Assembly: GCF_903914075.1 (NCBI RefSeq) | Contig: NZ_CAIWNQ010000008.1 | Location: 1 to 64,000 of the forward strand | Origin: Ruegeria sp. THAF57 | GTDB lineage: Bacteria; Pseudomonadota; Alphaproteobacteria; Rhodobacterales; Rhodobacteraceae | DNA: 64,000 nt | Direction: 5' to 3' | Translations under genes and position numbers: made by a program | Notes under the pieces: generated by a model | Database searches by the model: none | Seen by the model: the letters and a program-made list of their open reading frames with translations, nothing else | What the model was told of the DNA's origin: nothing | Shown: piece by piece, positions 33,785 through 42,441 of the stretch | How the letters are laid out: each line of letters begins with the position of its first letter | Numbering within the stretch: the first letter of the stretch is position 1

Positions 33785-33822
33785 TATTTGCGTATACATT
33801 AAAGAATGCATTGTCAACGGAC
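33785..33822. promoter_or_regulatory. Possible operator in the divergent tctC/dehydrogenase gap
   Basis: The core GTATAC (33792-33797) is a perfect 6-bp palindrome within TGCGTATACATT, in the only control region shared by both arms of the catabolic cluster. GntR/FCD regulators often bind short palindromes of the type TNGTNNNACNA or TTGTATACAA. The regulator at 35992 is an obvious candidate, but the site is short. Confidence 0.3.
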
Positions 33823-33878
33823 TGTAGTGGAAGCTGCTATCGCGCTATGAATGCGAAACAGGAAGGAAGCGGGCCAAA

Positions 33879-34967
33879 ATGAAAAAGACATACGATGTTG
33901 CAGTGTTCCACGGGGACGGGATCGGCCCGGAAATTATGGCCCCTACGCTTGAAATCCTGCGTGAGCTCTCACACAGCAATCCCTCCTACGAGTTGGTGTT
34001 TACAGACGCTCCGGCGGGCGCAGGCCACTACGCCAACACTGGAGAATCGTTTCCGGCTGAATCACTCGAAACTGCACGCAACGCTGACGCGATTCTGCTG
34101 TCTGCAATGGGCTTGCCGGATGTTCGATACCCTGACGGAACCGAGATTTCACCGCAGATTGATCTGCGAAAGCAACTGGGACTTTTCGCTGGTGTACGTC
34201 CAGTAAAGGTAAGCAGCGGACAAATGACCCCCTTGGCGCTGCCTCCCGGAAAAGAGATCGACTTTGTCTTGATACGCGAAAGCACAGAAGGACTGTTCTT
34301 CACTCAAGGCGCTGGAGAAGTTACCGAACACGAAGCACGTGAAACTCTGCTGATCACTCGTGAGGTGTCCGAAAAACTGTTCCGTTTCGCGTTTGAACTC
34401 GCCCAGAACCGCAAAAGAACCGGGCGCGGTCAGGGTCGAGTTACATGTGTCGACAAAGCCAATGTATTCCGCGCCTTTGCATTCTTCAGATCGATGTTTG
34501 ATGCAGAAGCCGCCCACCATCCCGATTTGCAGGCAGACCATGCTTATGTTGATGCCACCGCACTGTGGATGGTCCAGAAGCCTTGGGAGTTTGATGTCTT
34601 GGTGACCGAGAACATGTTCGGAGACATCCTCTCCGACCTTGGTGCAGGTCTTATGGGTGGTCTTGGACTGGCTCCGTCAGCGGATATCGGGTTGAATCAC
34701 GCTGTATTCCAACCCTGCCATGGTTCCGCTCCAGACATCGCAGGACAGGGTATTGCCAACCCCTTTGCGATGATCCTGTCCGCAGCAATGATGCTTGAAT
34801 GGTTGGGTTTGACCCATGCTCACCCAGGCCTGTCCAACGACGGAGAACGATTGCGTGAAGCCGTGGAAAAGGTGACCGCGAACGGACAGAACCTGACGCG
34901 TGACCTAGGTGGCACCGCCGGAACGCAGGACGCAGCCTCATCGGTATTGGAAGCATTGCGGGCATGA
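33879..34967 (+). CDS. Isopropylmalate/tartrate-dehydrogenase-family enzyme
   Basis: This 362-residue NAD-dependent beta-hydroxyacid oxidative decarboxylase has [11 protein letters not shown] at the start, [14 protein letters not shown] (normally DKANVL), [18 protein letters not shown] for the catalytic Tyr/Asp metal region, and [20 protein letters not shown] for cofactor binding. It is not the biosynthetic LeuB context. Tartrate dehydrogenase or D-malate-type activity on a sugar acid is the best guess. AGGAAGGAAG precedes the ATG. It overlaps the next gene by 4 bp. Confidence 0.85.
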   Translation: MKKTYDVAVFHGDGIGPEIMAPTLEILRELSHSNPSYELVFTDAPAGAGHYANTGESFPAESLETARNADAILLSAMGLPDVRYPDGTEISPQIDLRKQLGLFAGVRPVKVSSGQMTPLALPPGKEIDFVLIRESTEGLFFTQGAGEVTEHEARETLLITREVSEKLFRFAFELAQNRKRTGRGQGRVTCVDKANVFRAFAFFRSMFDAEAAHHPDLQADHAYVDATALWMVQKPWEFDVLVTENMFGDILSDLGAGLMGGLGLAPSADIGLNHAVFQPCHGSAPDIAGQGIANPFAMILSAAMMLEWLGLTHAHPGLSNDGERLREAVEKVTANGQNLTRDLGGTAGTQDAASSVLEALRA

Positions 34968-35995
34968 ATACTCAACAAGCCATCAGGGTCGCGTGTGTAG
35001 GTGCGGGATATTTCAGTAGGTTCCACTACGAAAGTTGGTCCCGAATGCCCGGAGCGGTTCCGATTGCATCCTGCAACCGTGATATCAACAAGGCGAAGGA
35101 AACAAGGCTGGCCGCTTACGATGATCTGTCAAAAATGCTGGAGGTGGAAAAACCAGATCTCGTGGACATCATCCTTCCACCGTTGGCGCAGGCCCACGCC
35201 ATCCGAACGGCACTGCGCTCTGGCATCAAATGGCTGATCTGCCAGAAGCCTTTCTGCACGTCTTTGGATGAAGCAGAGAAGATCGTGTCCGAGGCTGAAG
35301 CGGTAGGCGCAACTATTGTCGTACACGAGAACTTTCGTTTCCAGCCTTGGTATCGTGCGATCAAGGTGGCGATGACCGAGGGTCGAATTGGAACACCTCT
35401 ACAAGCGACTTTCCGGCTTCGGCCCGGCGACGGACAGGGACCACGCGCCTACCTTGACCGGCAGCCATACTTTCAGAACATGCCGCGTTTCCTCGTTCAT
35501 GAAACAGCAGTTCACTGGGTAGACACATTCCGTTTTTTGTTCGATGCGCCCAGCGCAGTTTATGCGGACTTGCGCCAAGTTAACCCCGTTATCGCGGGGG
35601 AGGATGCAGGTTTCATCCTGTTTGACCACCCCAACGGTTTGAAAGCTCTGTTCGATGGCAACAGATGCCTTGACCACAGTGCGGAAAACTTGCGTCAGAC
35701 CATGGGCGAAGCTCTCATAGAGGGAACGGAAGGATCACTGGTTCTTAACGGCGACGGTTCAGTTGACCTCCGCGCTTTTGGAAAACAGGAGCGACAGCAG
35801 ATTTTACCTCCGAGCGATCATGATGGGTTTGGAGGAGACTGCGTACACGCCTTGCAAAGTCACGTCGTTTCAGGCCTTGTAAAGGGCACGCCGCTGGAAA
35901 ACACGGCTCGCGACTATTTGGAAGTGATCCGAATCGAAGAGAGCATCTATCTCTCGGCTGCGGAGGGACGAAAGATCAACCTGGAGACGCCGTGA
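34964..35995 (+). CDS. Gfo/Idh/MocA-family oxidoreductase
   Basis: This 343-residue protein has an N-terminal Rossmann fold (AIRVACVGAGYFSRFHYESW, dinucleotide loop GAGYFS), the family CQKPFCTS (usual EKP with Glu replaced by Gln), and the catalytic-domain segment FLVHETAVHWVDTFRFLF. The usual substrates are sugars, inositols or sugar acids. It overlaps both neighbours (ATGA with each), so it is part of a tightly coupled operon. The EKP to QKP change is shared by some family branches. Confidence 0.88.
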   Translation: MNTQQAIRVACVGAGYFSRFHYESWSRMPGAVPIASCNRDINKAKETRLAAYDDLSKMLEVEKPDLVDIILPPLAQAHAIRTALRSGIKWLICQKPFCTSLDEAEKIVSEAEAVGATIVVHENFRFQPWYRAIKVAMTEGRIGTPLQATFRLRPGDGQGPRAYLDRQPYFQNMPRFLVHETAVHWVDTFRFLFDAPSAVYADLRQVNPVIAGEDAGFILFDHPNGLKALFDGNRCLDHSAENLRQTMGEALIEGTEGSLVLNGDGSVDLRAFGKQERQQILPPSDHDGFGGDCVHALQSHVVSGLVKGTPLENTARDYLEVIRIEESIYLSAAEGRKINLETP

Positions 35996-36669
35996 AGGGT
36001 CAAGACGCAAAAACTCTTTCCAATACGCAACGCGCTGTTAGGGATTTGCGACAGATGATCCTGTCCGGCGAACTTGCAGCCGGAACTGACCATCTGGAAT
36101 CGGAACTCGCCGAGACCCTTGGCATGTCCCGCACCCCGATACGGGAAGCTGCGCTGATGCTGGAAAGTAAGGGCTTGCTTGAAATGCGGCCCCGAAAGGG
36201 CGTGCGAATACTGCCTGTTTCATCAGATGATATGCGTGAAATCTACGACATACTGACGGAACTCGAGAGCCTCGCAGCACAGCGCGCTGCCGAAGCGGGT
36301 TATTCAGAAGATGAACTGGCGGTCCTTGCTGGATCAATTGCAAAGATGGACCAAGCCATCGAGGCCGAAGACCTTGAAGCCTGGGCCGAGGCCGACGAGT
36401 TGTTTCATCAGGAGCTTGTTCGGTTGGGCGGCAACAAACGGGTCGAAGCGATTGTCGCCATGATGAGCGACCAGGTAAGTCGCGCGCGCACAACGACGTT
36501 GTTCATCAGGCCCCTGCCCATCAAGTCCAATGAAGATCACCGAGTGGTTTTCCAAGCGATTAGTGAAGGTCGACCGGATGTCGCCCGTGAACGCCATCGA
36601 GAACACAGGCTGCAAGCACAGGCTATGCTTTGCGGGATACTCGAAAAGCATCGCCTCAACAGTCTTTGA
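35992..36669 (+). CDS. GntR-family (FCD subfamily) transcriptional regulator
   Basis: This 225-residue regulator starts at GTG 35992, overlapping the oxidoreductase stop. The winged helix (about 10-75) contains HLESELAETLGMSRTPIREA and LLEMRPRKGVRI. The all-helical FCD ligand domain (about 85-215) has DELFHQELVRLGGNKRV and later a DHRVVFQAI metal-ligand region. FCD domains bind carboxylate ligands, often with zinc. It most likely senses the pathway substrate and controls both arms of this cluster. Confidence 0.92.
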   Translation: MKGQDAKTLSNTQRAVRDLRQMILSGELAAGTDHLESELAETLGMSRTPIREAALMLESKGLLEMRPRKGVRILPVSSDDMREIYDILTELESLAAQRAAEAGYSEDELAVLAGSIAKMDQAIEAEDLEAWAEADELFHQELVRLGGNKRVEAIVAMMSDQVSRARTTTLFIRPLPIKSNEDHRVVFQAISEGRPDVARERHREHRLQAQAMLCGILEKHRLNSL

Positions 36670-36792
36670 TCTAATTGCCCATTTGATGCAGATTGCATCG
36701 ACACTTTCAGTACAAGCCTTCGTGCCTGCGACGATGGCCCTTCAAAACCTCGCGTGCATCGCAATCCAGCCGTCGGCGCGTATAATGCGAAT

Positions 36793-37569
36793 ATGACAAG
36801 AGATATTGAATCTAACGCTCAGAAAATTGCTGATGCCCTGACCTCTGCCCAGCAGATACCTAAACTGTCTTCAGAGGCAGGACAGCTATCGCTGGATGAC
36901 GCATATTCGATTGCTAGTCGTGTCCGCGAGATTCTGGGCAAAGAAAGAGTTGGCAGAAAAGTCGGCTTCACGAACCGCACGATTTGGCCTGTTTACGGTG
37001 TGGACCAACCCATTTGGGGAGAGGTTCACTCAGATGGACTGTTTTCGACTGATCAGCCGGTAAACTTGGCAAGGTACTCAGAACCGAGGATTGAACCAGA
37101 AATCGTACTAGGCCTTGGTTATGCGCCAACGGCTGAAATGAACAATGAACAGTTGGCAGGTTGCGTGGATTGGGTTGCCCCGGGATTTGAAATTGTTCAA
37201 TCAATTTATCCCGACTGGAAATTCTCAGTCGAAGATTCAATCGCAGCACAAGGATTGCATGGCTGCCTTGTTCTTGGCGACAAAATCGCGGCGACGCATG
37301 ATGTTTTGATCGGCTTGGCCGAAGTGCCACTAGCATTGTTCAAGGGCACCGAGGCTATCGAGTCCGGTAAGGGTGAAAACGCGCTTGGAGGCCCAATCGA
37401 AGTCCTGGCTCATCTTGTGTCTCTGCTCTCCGAAGCCGACCAGCTTCAGGGAGGCGAGCTGGTTACAACCGGTACTTTGACAGACGCATGGCCAGTGTCT
37501 CCGGGTGCAGAATGGTCAGCTGGTTTTGGTGGCGTGATGGACACCGAGCTATCGGTACGATTTACATGA
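36793..37569 (+). CDS. 2-keto-4-pentenoate hydratase / FAH-family protein
   Basis: This 258-residue protein has KVGFTNRTIWPVYGVDQPIW and the metal-site segment PRIEPEIVLGLG, with a further EIVQS, all typical of MhpD-type hydratases and decarboxylases that act on 2-oxo acids. It follows the GntR gene by 123 bp, so it may have its own promoter. The start at 36793 lacks a strong ribosome site, and a longer frame begins at 36754. It probably acts on a 2-oxo acid made by the cluster's dehydrogenases. Confidence 0.85.
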   Translation: MTRDIESNAQKIADALTSAQQIPKLSSEAGQLSLDDAYSIASRVREILGKERVGRKVGFTNRTIWPVYGVDQPIWGEVHSDGLFSTDQPVNLARYSEPRIEPEIVLGLGYAPTAEMNNEQLAGCVDWVAPGFEIVQSIYPDWKFSVEDSIAAQGLHGCLVLGDKIAATHDVLIGLAEVPLALFKGTEAIESGKGENALGGPIEVLAHLVSLLSEADQLQGGELVTTGTLTDAWPVSPGAEWSAGFGGVMDTELSVRFT

Positions 37570-37677
37570 GGCTTTGGTAGAGTGGTGACGCCGACTGCAC
37601 CAAAGAAAAGTTGCTCTCAATAGCTGACCATGATGGTCTTCCACTGGTTTCGTCAATTCTGGGTTGCAAATTAAACG

Positions 37678-39150
37678 ATGCTATCCAAATCAGATTACAT
37701 GATGTTTCTTAGGCACCCTGCCTGGCTATGGATCAAGAAACACGCCAGGCATCTGTTGCCGCCGATTGACCCTTCATTGCAAGCGCGTTTTGACGAGGGG
37801 CACGCGTTTGAGCCTTATGCTGAAGAGCTATTTGGTGATCTCATTCACCTCGGTTTTTCAGATTTTTCAGAATACCAGACTCTGCCCGCGCGCACGTTAG
37901 AAACCTGGAGGGACGGTGCAGACGCCGTGGCGCAGGGACGCTATGAAGATGGAACTATAACTTGCATCTCCGACATCGTGAGCCGCGGTGGCGATGGGTA
38001 CGTTCTGACAGAGATCAAGAGCGGGACATCTGCAAAGCCCGAACACACTTTTGATCTCGCATTCCAACGTGTCGTGCTTGAGGCAGCCGGGTTCCCCATT
38101 ACGCGCTGCGAAGTGGCACATGTGAACCGTGACTACGTCAGAAACGGCGAAATCAATCCGCAAGAGCTTGTCAGCATCACTGACATCACGGATGCGGTGA
38201 CTGAGCAGCTCGAAAAAACGCGCACGCGTATCGATCAGGCATTGAGCATCGTTGCCACTGGTACGATGCCTGACCCGTCCCCCGAACGCGCGCGCCTTAA
38301 ATCCTACGGTGAATGGCTGGACATTCGCGAAAAACTCGACCCACCTCTCGCGCAGGACAGTATCCACCGCCTTCCGTTCATGAATGCGGAAAAAGCCTCG
38401 GAACTCATCGCAAATGGGATCACAAAGATAGACGAGATCAGCGATACATCTGTGGTGGGCAAGTCGACGCAACGCTACTTGAGAGCCACGGCGAATGGTG
38501 GGCGCACAATCGATCATCAGGACTTAAGCAGGTTTCTGAGCGAGATTGTGTATCCGGTTTATTACTTTGACTACGAGACGTCTCAGAGTTTGCTGCCACC
38601 CTGGGACGGAACGCGTCCCTATCAGCAAGTGGCTTTCCAGTATTCCTTGCATATTCAGCATGAGCCTGACGGAGAAATTGAGCACAGGGAGTATCTCCAC
38701 CGAGACATCAGTAACCCAATGCCGGCCTTGCTGAAAAGGCTTCGTGAGGACATAGGAAACGTTGGCTCTGTAGTGGTTTGGTATGCTCCGTTCGAGAAAT
38801 CGCGCAATACGGAAATGGCGGAAACTTATCCAGAGCATGCAGAGTTTCTGGAAGGCTTAAATGCACGCGTTGTAGATCTGATGAAGCCGTTTGCGGATGA
38901 AGTGATCAACGATCCCGCGTTCAAGGGAAGCGCCTCTATCAAGGCCGTTCTTCCAGCGTTTTTGCCAGAACTTTCATACGATGATCTGGACATCAAAGAG
39001 GGGGCGAGCGCGTCTCGCCTTTGGAAGGACGTAACACTGACCGAACCGGATGATCCAGCGCGCGAGAAGGTCTATTCTGATCTTGTGGCGTATTGCACGC
39101 GCGACACCTGGGCGATGGTCGCAATTCATCGGGAATTGCTGGCGATGTGA
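37678..39150 (+). CDS. Cas4-like nuclease plus DEDD exonuclease domain protein (DUF2779)
   Basis: This 490-residue protein has two nuclease-like domains. The N-terminal half has a Cas4/RecB-type PD-(D/E)xK site: Asp99 (ISDIVSRG), Glu112-x-Lys114 (TEIKSGTSAK) and a following FDLAFQRVVLEAAG like the Cas4 QxxxY helix. The C-terminal half is DUF2779 with YYFDYET (Asp298, Glu300), VVWYAPFEK, VVDLMKPF and YCTRDTWAM, a DEDD-type 3'-5' exonuclease set. No cas gene or CRISPR array is near. The role is unknown, and DNA or RNA processing or defence is plausible. It sits between the catabolic cluster and the hydrolase operon. Confidence 0.82.
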   Translation: MLSKSDYMMFLRHPAWLWIKKHARHLLPPIDPSLQARFDEGHAFEPYAEELFGDLIHLGFSDFSEYQTLPARTLETWRDGADAVAQGRYEDGTITCISDIVSRGGDGYVLTEIKSGTSAKPEHTFDLAFQRVVLEAAGFPITRCEVAHVNRDYVRNGEINPQELVSITDITDAVTEQLEKTRTRIDQALSIVATGTMPDPSPERARLKSYGEWLDIREKLDPPLAQDSIHRLPFMNAEKASELIANGITKIDEISDTSVVGKSTQRYLRATANGGRTIDHQDLSRFLSEIVYPVYYFDYETSQSLLPPWDGTRPYQQVAFQYSLHIQHEPDGEIEHREYLHRDISNPMPALLKRLREDIGNVGSVVVWYAPFEKSRNTEMAETYPEHAEFLEGLNARVVDLMKPFADEVINDPAFKGSASIKAVLPAFLPELSYDDLDIKEGASASRLWKDVTLTEPDDPAREKVYSDLVAYCTRDTWAMVAIHRELLAM

Positions 39151-39334
39151 GGTGAGCCGCGAACCTCAAAACAACTGGCGGTGCTGCTCCCCTACCTATG
39201 CGGCGATGTTTACTGGCACTACAGTGTTCAAAATCGTTTACGAATTGTTTGGCTTTTCGGTCATTGCACTACTATCCGCTGCTTGCATCGCGCCCGCTTT
39301 AATCGGCGCAGTTCGAAGACAAAACCGCGTCTCG

Positions 39335-39358
39335 AAAGCGGACGTTCATCGCAATGCA
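39335..39358 (+). repeat. Short interspersed repeat, copy 1
   Basis: AAAGCGGACGTTCATCGCAA and following TGC recur in degenerate form at 39425-39448 (GAAGCGGACCTTCATTGCC...) and inverted at 43148-43175. Motifs of this kind (AAGCGGACATTC) are, from memory, common between genes in Rhodobacteraceae, but their role is unknown. Confidence 0.45.
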
Positions 39359-39424
39359 GAAAACGGCTAGTTTGGGCTAAATATTGCCGCTCTCTGCGGT
39401 TTGCATGGTTGGGGGGTCGCAGCC

Positions 39425-39448
39425 CGAAGCGGACCTTCATTGCCAAGC
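39425..39448 (+). repeat. Short interspersed repeat, copy 2
   Basis: Direct, imperfect copy of the repeat at 39335, with GAAGCGGACCTTCATTGCC as its core. It lies 90 bp downstream in the same gene-free region. Confidence 0.4.
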
Positions 39449-39533
39449 TTTGTATACTCCGAGATGCGGGACAAATTTTGATTTCGCCGCGAATGCTCCA
39501 ATGTCCGCAATATGAACCTGATGCAAGTGATGT

Positions 39534-40022
39534 CTACTGATCAACCGCACGCTCAAGAAGTGCGTCCAAAACTCTTTGATAGGCCGGTTGGACCCAATCC
39601 GAGTTCCAGAACCAGAGCCAAATGCCTCGGTCAACTTCGTGCTGAGTGACACGGGTTCCACCTTTGACAGGCTCAAGGAGCCACTGGTGATCGAAGGTCA
39701 TGAAACCCGGTACGCCCCCGCTTTGGTGTAGCTGACGGTTGTCAGTCAGGGTTAGGATTTTGGCTTTCATGTCTACGACTGACCCGTCTGGGAATTGTAC
39801 GGAATTCGTGACAGTGGCGCCTTCGCGATATTGCCCATCTACTGCGACAAAAACCGGGTTCCAGATGGGGTAACTTTCAGTGTCCATCAACACCGCCCAG
39901 ACCGTCTCCGGCGGTGCGGGGATGATAGTTTCTACATGAAAGGTCTTCTTGGTGAACACGGCCGCCGCAGCCAGAAGGGCCACTAGCGACGGCAGCGTCC
40001 ACTTTAGGACCGCCCAAGTCAT
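39534..40022 (-). CDS. SRPBCC-family (START-like) ligand-binding protein
   Basis: This 162-residue protein has an N-terminal transmembrane or signal-anchor segment (LKWTLPSLVALLAAAAVF) and then a Bet v1-type domain: HVETIIPAPPETVWAVLMD, ESYPIWNPVFV and TFDHQWLLEPVKGGTRVTQHE. Such domains bind hydrophobic ligands or act as cyclases. The start at 40022 overlaps the hydrolase stop by 1 bp (TGATG), which fixes it as the last gene of the four-gene operon. Confidence 0.82.
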   Translation of the reverse strand: MTWAVLKWTLPSLVALLAAAAVFTKKTFHVETIIPAPPETVWAVLMDTESYPIWNPVFVAVDGQYREGATVTNSVQFPDGSVVDMKAKILTLTDNRQLHQSGGVPGFMTFDHQWLLEPVKGGTRVTQHEVDRGIWLWFWNSDWVQPAYQRVLDALLERAVDQ

Positions 40023-40918
40023 CACAGATATTTGCCAAACCAGATTAGGATCTGGTCTGGGTTTTTTCCGATCCACTCATATGCTGCCATTCGGTTCTGG
40101 TTAGCGTTCTTCTTTTTGGGGATTTCGATCCAGGCCATTTCCTTTTCGACGTTCAACTTGTCGAAAAAGCTCTCTACGAACGCCTCATCCAAGTAGCCGT
40201 CATTGCGGTTCTGTATCACCAGCGTCGGCACCGAGATGTCTTTGGTATGCGGGAACCAGCTTGCTGCTTCGAGATCAAGCCCAGTTCTCTTTTGCATCAC
40301 CTTGCGAACACTGCCCCTAACAAAGCTGGGCAGGCCCATAGCCTTGGCAAAGGTTGGATAATCCAGCGGCTGCTCTGACACCATGGCCTTGATTTGCGGA
40401 TAAGTCCGCAAGCCGTTTTCCAGACCAAAGGCTTCCGTCGAAGCGCCTTGTCCCATGCAAATACTAAAAAGACCGATAGAGGCGTCCTTGTACTCCGGGT
40501 GTGTGGCTATGAAGTCCACCGCAGCCACCACGTCCTTTGCTTCATGTGTCCCCCACGTGATCCAGGGCGGGCTATTGGTGTCGCTCTCACCGTGGCCGCG
40601 AAAGTCATACATCAGCACTGTAAAACCTGCCTCATGCAGGTATTTCGCTTGATTGAGGAAGTGAATGTCTTCGTCGTATCCTTTGAGCCATCCCTTGCCT
40701 TCGTTGGTGTATCCGGCGCGACAGCACATTGTGCCGAAGTGGCTTTGAATGATCACCTTGTCAGTGTCGCCGGGAATGAGCCAGCCGCGTAGGGTAATCC
40801 CGTCACTTGCTTTGAATTCCACGTCCTCGTAGGCCAGGCCGTAGTTGGACGGGCTGTCAAAGAGCGGGGCCTGGCCCGGTTTGAACAGCATGTTTGAAAC
40901 CAAATTGCCGAACATCAA
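40022..40918 (-). CDS. Alpha/beta hydrolase with probable Cys nucleophile (paralogue 1)
   Basis: This is a 298-residue hydrolase-fold protein. MYDFRGHGESD is the strand-4 region of the fold, and LFSICMGQGAS is the nucleophile elbow. Where most have G-x-S-x-G, this reads S-I-C-M-G, so Cys is the likely nucleophile, as in dienelactone hydrolases. VPTLVIQNRNDGYLD gives the acid. No clear catalytic His is visible near the C-terminus. It shares about the same length and layout with the protein at 41455-42354. It lies 2 bp downstream of the SnoaL-like gene. Confidence 0.75.
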   Translation of the reverse strand: MMFGNLVSNMLFKPGQAPLFDSPSNYGLAYEDVEFKASDGITLRGWLIPGDTDKVIIQSHFGTMCCRAGYTNEGKGWLKGYDEDIHFLNQAKYLHEAGFTVLMYDFRGHGESDTNSPPWITWGTHEAKDVVAAVDFIATHPEYKDASIGLFSICMGQGASTEAFGLENGLRTYPQIKAMVSEQPLDYPTFAKAMGLPSFVRGSVRKVMQKRTGLDLEAASWFPHTKDISVPTLVIQNRNDGYLDEAFVESFFDKLNVEKEMAWIEIPKKKNANQNRMAAYEWIGKNPDQILIWFGKYL

Positions 40919-40920
40919 GT

Positions 40921-41445
40921 TTACTCCGGGATTGGGTCGTGGATCTTGTTTTCAAGGCTGATGAAGCGCGGAACCCCTTCGCGAGACGTGAGGCGGCAGA
41001 TGCCATCCTTGAACTCATAGGTGTCGCGGTATTCGGCGACGCCGGTGACGCCGAAGTCGTGGGTCATGTCGGCGCCAATAGGGTGGATATAAAACTCCAC
41101 ATAGCTGGTGCCGGTGCCAGTGGTTTCCGAGGTTGGGTTCACACGATGGTTGGTGATCAGGTGCATGAACCGGAACTGATCGCGCCCCTGCTTATAACCA
41201 GCCATGATTTCTTTGGCGCCCGTGTGTGTTTCCATCTGCAACTCCATGTTGCTTACCTGCCAAGAACCATCTGAGGTGAAAAGATCGGCAAAGTTCAGGG
41301 CGGTGGTGTCGATATCCTCGTCAGGGTGATCCAGATACCAAGCGTAGTCGGCACCCAGTTGTTGGCAGGCGACGATCATCCCGGTGTTTTCGGCCAAGAC
41401 CGGTGAGGCCAGCAAGGTTAGAATGGTGGGGAACAAGGGTTTCAT
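40921..41445 (-). CDS. Exported SnoaL-like (NTF2 fold) protein
   Basis: This 174-residue protein has a signal peptide (MKPLFPTILTLLASPVLAE). The mature domain is a cone-shaped NTF2 fold by its features: CQQLGADYAWYLDH, ALNFADLFTSDGSW, FRFMHLITNHRV and YRDTYEFKDGICRL. SnoaL-like proteins may be isomerases, cyclases or hydrolases, or non-catalytic. It is embedded between the two hydrolase genes with 2- and 9-bp gaps. Confidence 0.8.
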   Translation of the reverse strand: MKPLFPTILTLLASPVLAENTGMIVACQQLGADYAWYLDHPDEDIDTTALNFADLFTSDGSWQVSNMELQMETHTGAKEIMAGYKQGRDQFRFMHLITNHRVNPTSETTGTGTSYVEFYIHPIGADMTHDFGVTGVAEYRDTYEFKDGICRLTSREGVPRFISLENKIHDPIPE

Positions 41446-41454
41446 TGTTTATCC

Positions 41455-42354
41455 TCACTTGTGCGCGTCAAACCAATCGATCATCTGTTGTGGATGGTCA
41501 CTGAAGAATTGGTAGCCTTTGAACCGCCAAGGCGTGTCTTCGATGTAGTGGATTTTCTTGTCAGCGTTGGTCGCCAGCTCATACATCTGCTGCACGTCCT
41601 GCCAACGTGAGTTCATGTCATCGCGGACCTGCACGAAGAAAGTCGGCAGGGTAATGGCCTTGGCTTTTGGGATGATGTTGTGGTCGTCCACAGTGAGACC
41701 GGTGATTTCATTATAAATCGGCGCGAAGGTGGCAACGCCTTCTTCGGGATTGATGCCCATCTTTTCACACTGCCGTTCAATCGTGGTGCGACCCTTGAGC
41801 GGGGCGATGCAGATCATCGACTTTAGGCCCTCGAAGGCTTCAGGGCGTTTGTCCATGGCATTCAGGGTCGCGTTTGCGCCCATACACATGGTGTATAGGG
41901 AGATTTCAGTAATGTCTTTGCGGCCCCGGACATAGTCCAACGCGGCCAATACTTCTTGCCATTCATAGTACCCAACGCCGGAAATGCCTTCAGCGCTATC
42001 CCCGCTGCCACCATGGCCCCGAAGGTCGTAGGCCAGCACGCTATAGCCTGCGTCGACCAGCGCCTTGTAACGGGGCAGGAAATTCACTTCGAACCCTCCG
42101 GCAAATTCCAGACCATCGAGGTGTCCCGCGAACCCATACTTGTTGCCGGGCGAAAAATGGTTGCTGAGGATCACATGCCCGGTCGCACCCGGCATGAACC
42201 ACGCAGACACTTCGACACCATCCTCGGTAACAAATGACACCTCTTCAAAGGCCATGTCATATTCGGCCGGTTTCCTGAGAATTGGCAGGCGGGGCGGCTT
42301 TGACAATCCGCTCGCAAGCACTTCGAGCATATTGTTCTGTTCAGGCGAGATCAT
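41455..42354 (-). CDS. Alpha/beta hydrolase with probable Cys nucleophile (paralogue 2)
   Basis: This 299-residue paralogue of the protein at 40022 has AYDLRGHGGSGDS, the elbow LYTMCMGANAT (T-M-C-M-G, Cys in the nucleophile place) and VQVRDDMNSRWQ. The C-terminus ends YQFFSDHPQQMIDWFDAHK, again without an obvious catalytic His in the standard position. It is the first gene of the operon, divergent from the TetR gene with a palindromic operator between them. Confidence 0.75.
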   Translation of the reverse strand: MISPEQNNMLEVLASGLSKPPRLPILRKPAEYDMAFEEVSFVTEDGVEVSAWFMPGATGHVILSNHFSPGNKYGFAGHLDGLEFAGGFEVNFLPRYKALVDAGYSVLAYDLRGHGGSGDSAEGISGVGYYEWQEVLAALDYVRGRKDITEISLYTMCMGANATLNAMDKRPEAFEGLKSMICIAPLKGRTTIERQCEKMGINPEEGVATFAPIYNEITGLTVDDHNIIPKAKAITLPTFFVQVRDDMNSRWQDVQQMYELATNADKKIHYIEDTPWRFKGYQFFSDHPQQMIDWFDAHK

Positions 42355-42382
42355 TCTGTCCTCATCCGGTTGCGCTGACAGT

Positions 42383-42407
42383 TTTACGAGTTTATGAATT
42401 TCGTAAA
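42383..42407. promoter_or_regulatory. Palindromic operator between hydrolase operon and tetR
   Basis: TTTACGA-N11-TCGTAAA is a perfect 7+7 inverted repeat midway in the divergent gap. It overlaps the upstream in-frame ATG of the regulator (42394), which is one reason to put the tetR start at 42442 instead. It is the natural target of the adjacent TetR-type regulator. Confidence 0.6.
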
Positions 42408-42441
42408 GATGGTATTTAACGAAAAAACGAAAATCGTCAAT

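Larger units (their letters stand above)
39151..39533. other. Gene-free region with short interspersed repeats
   Basis: About 380 bp between convergent genes. It holds two copies of a short AAGCGGAC-TTCAT repeat listed separately. No gene was recognised. Confidence 0.5.
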
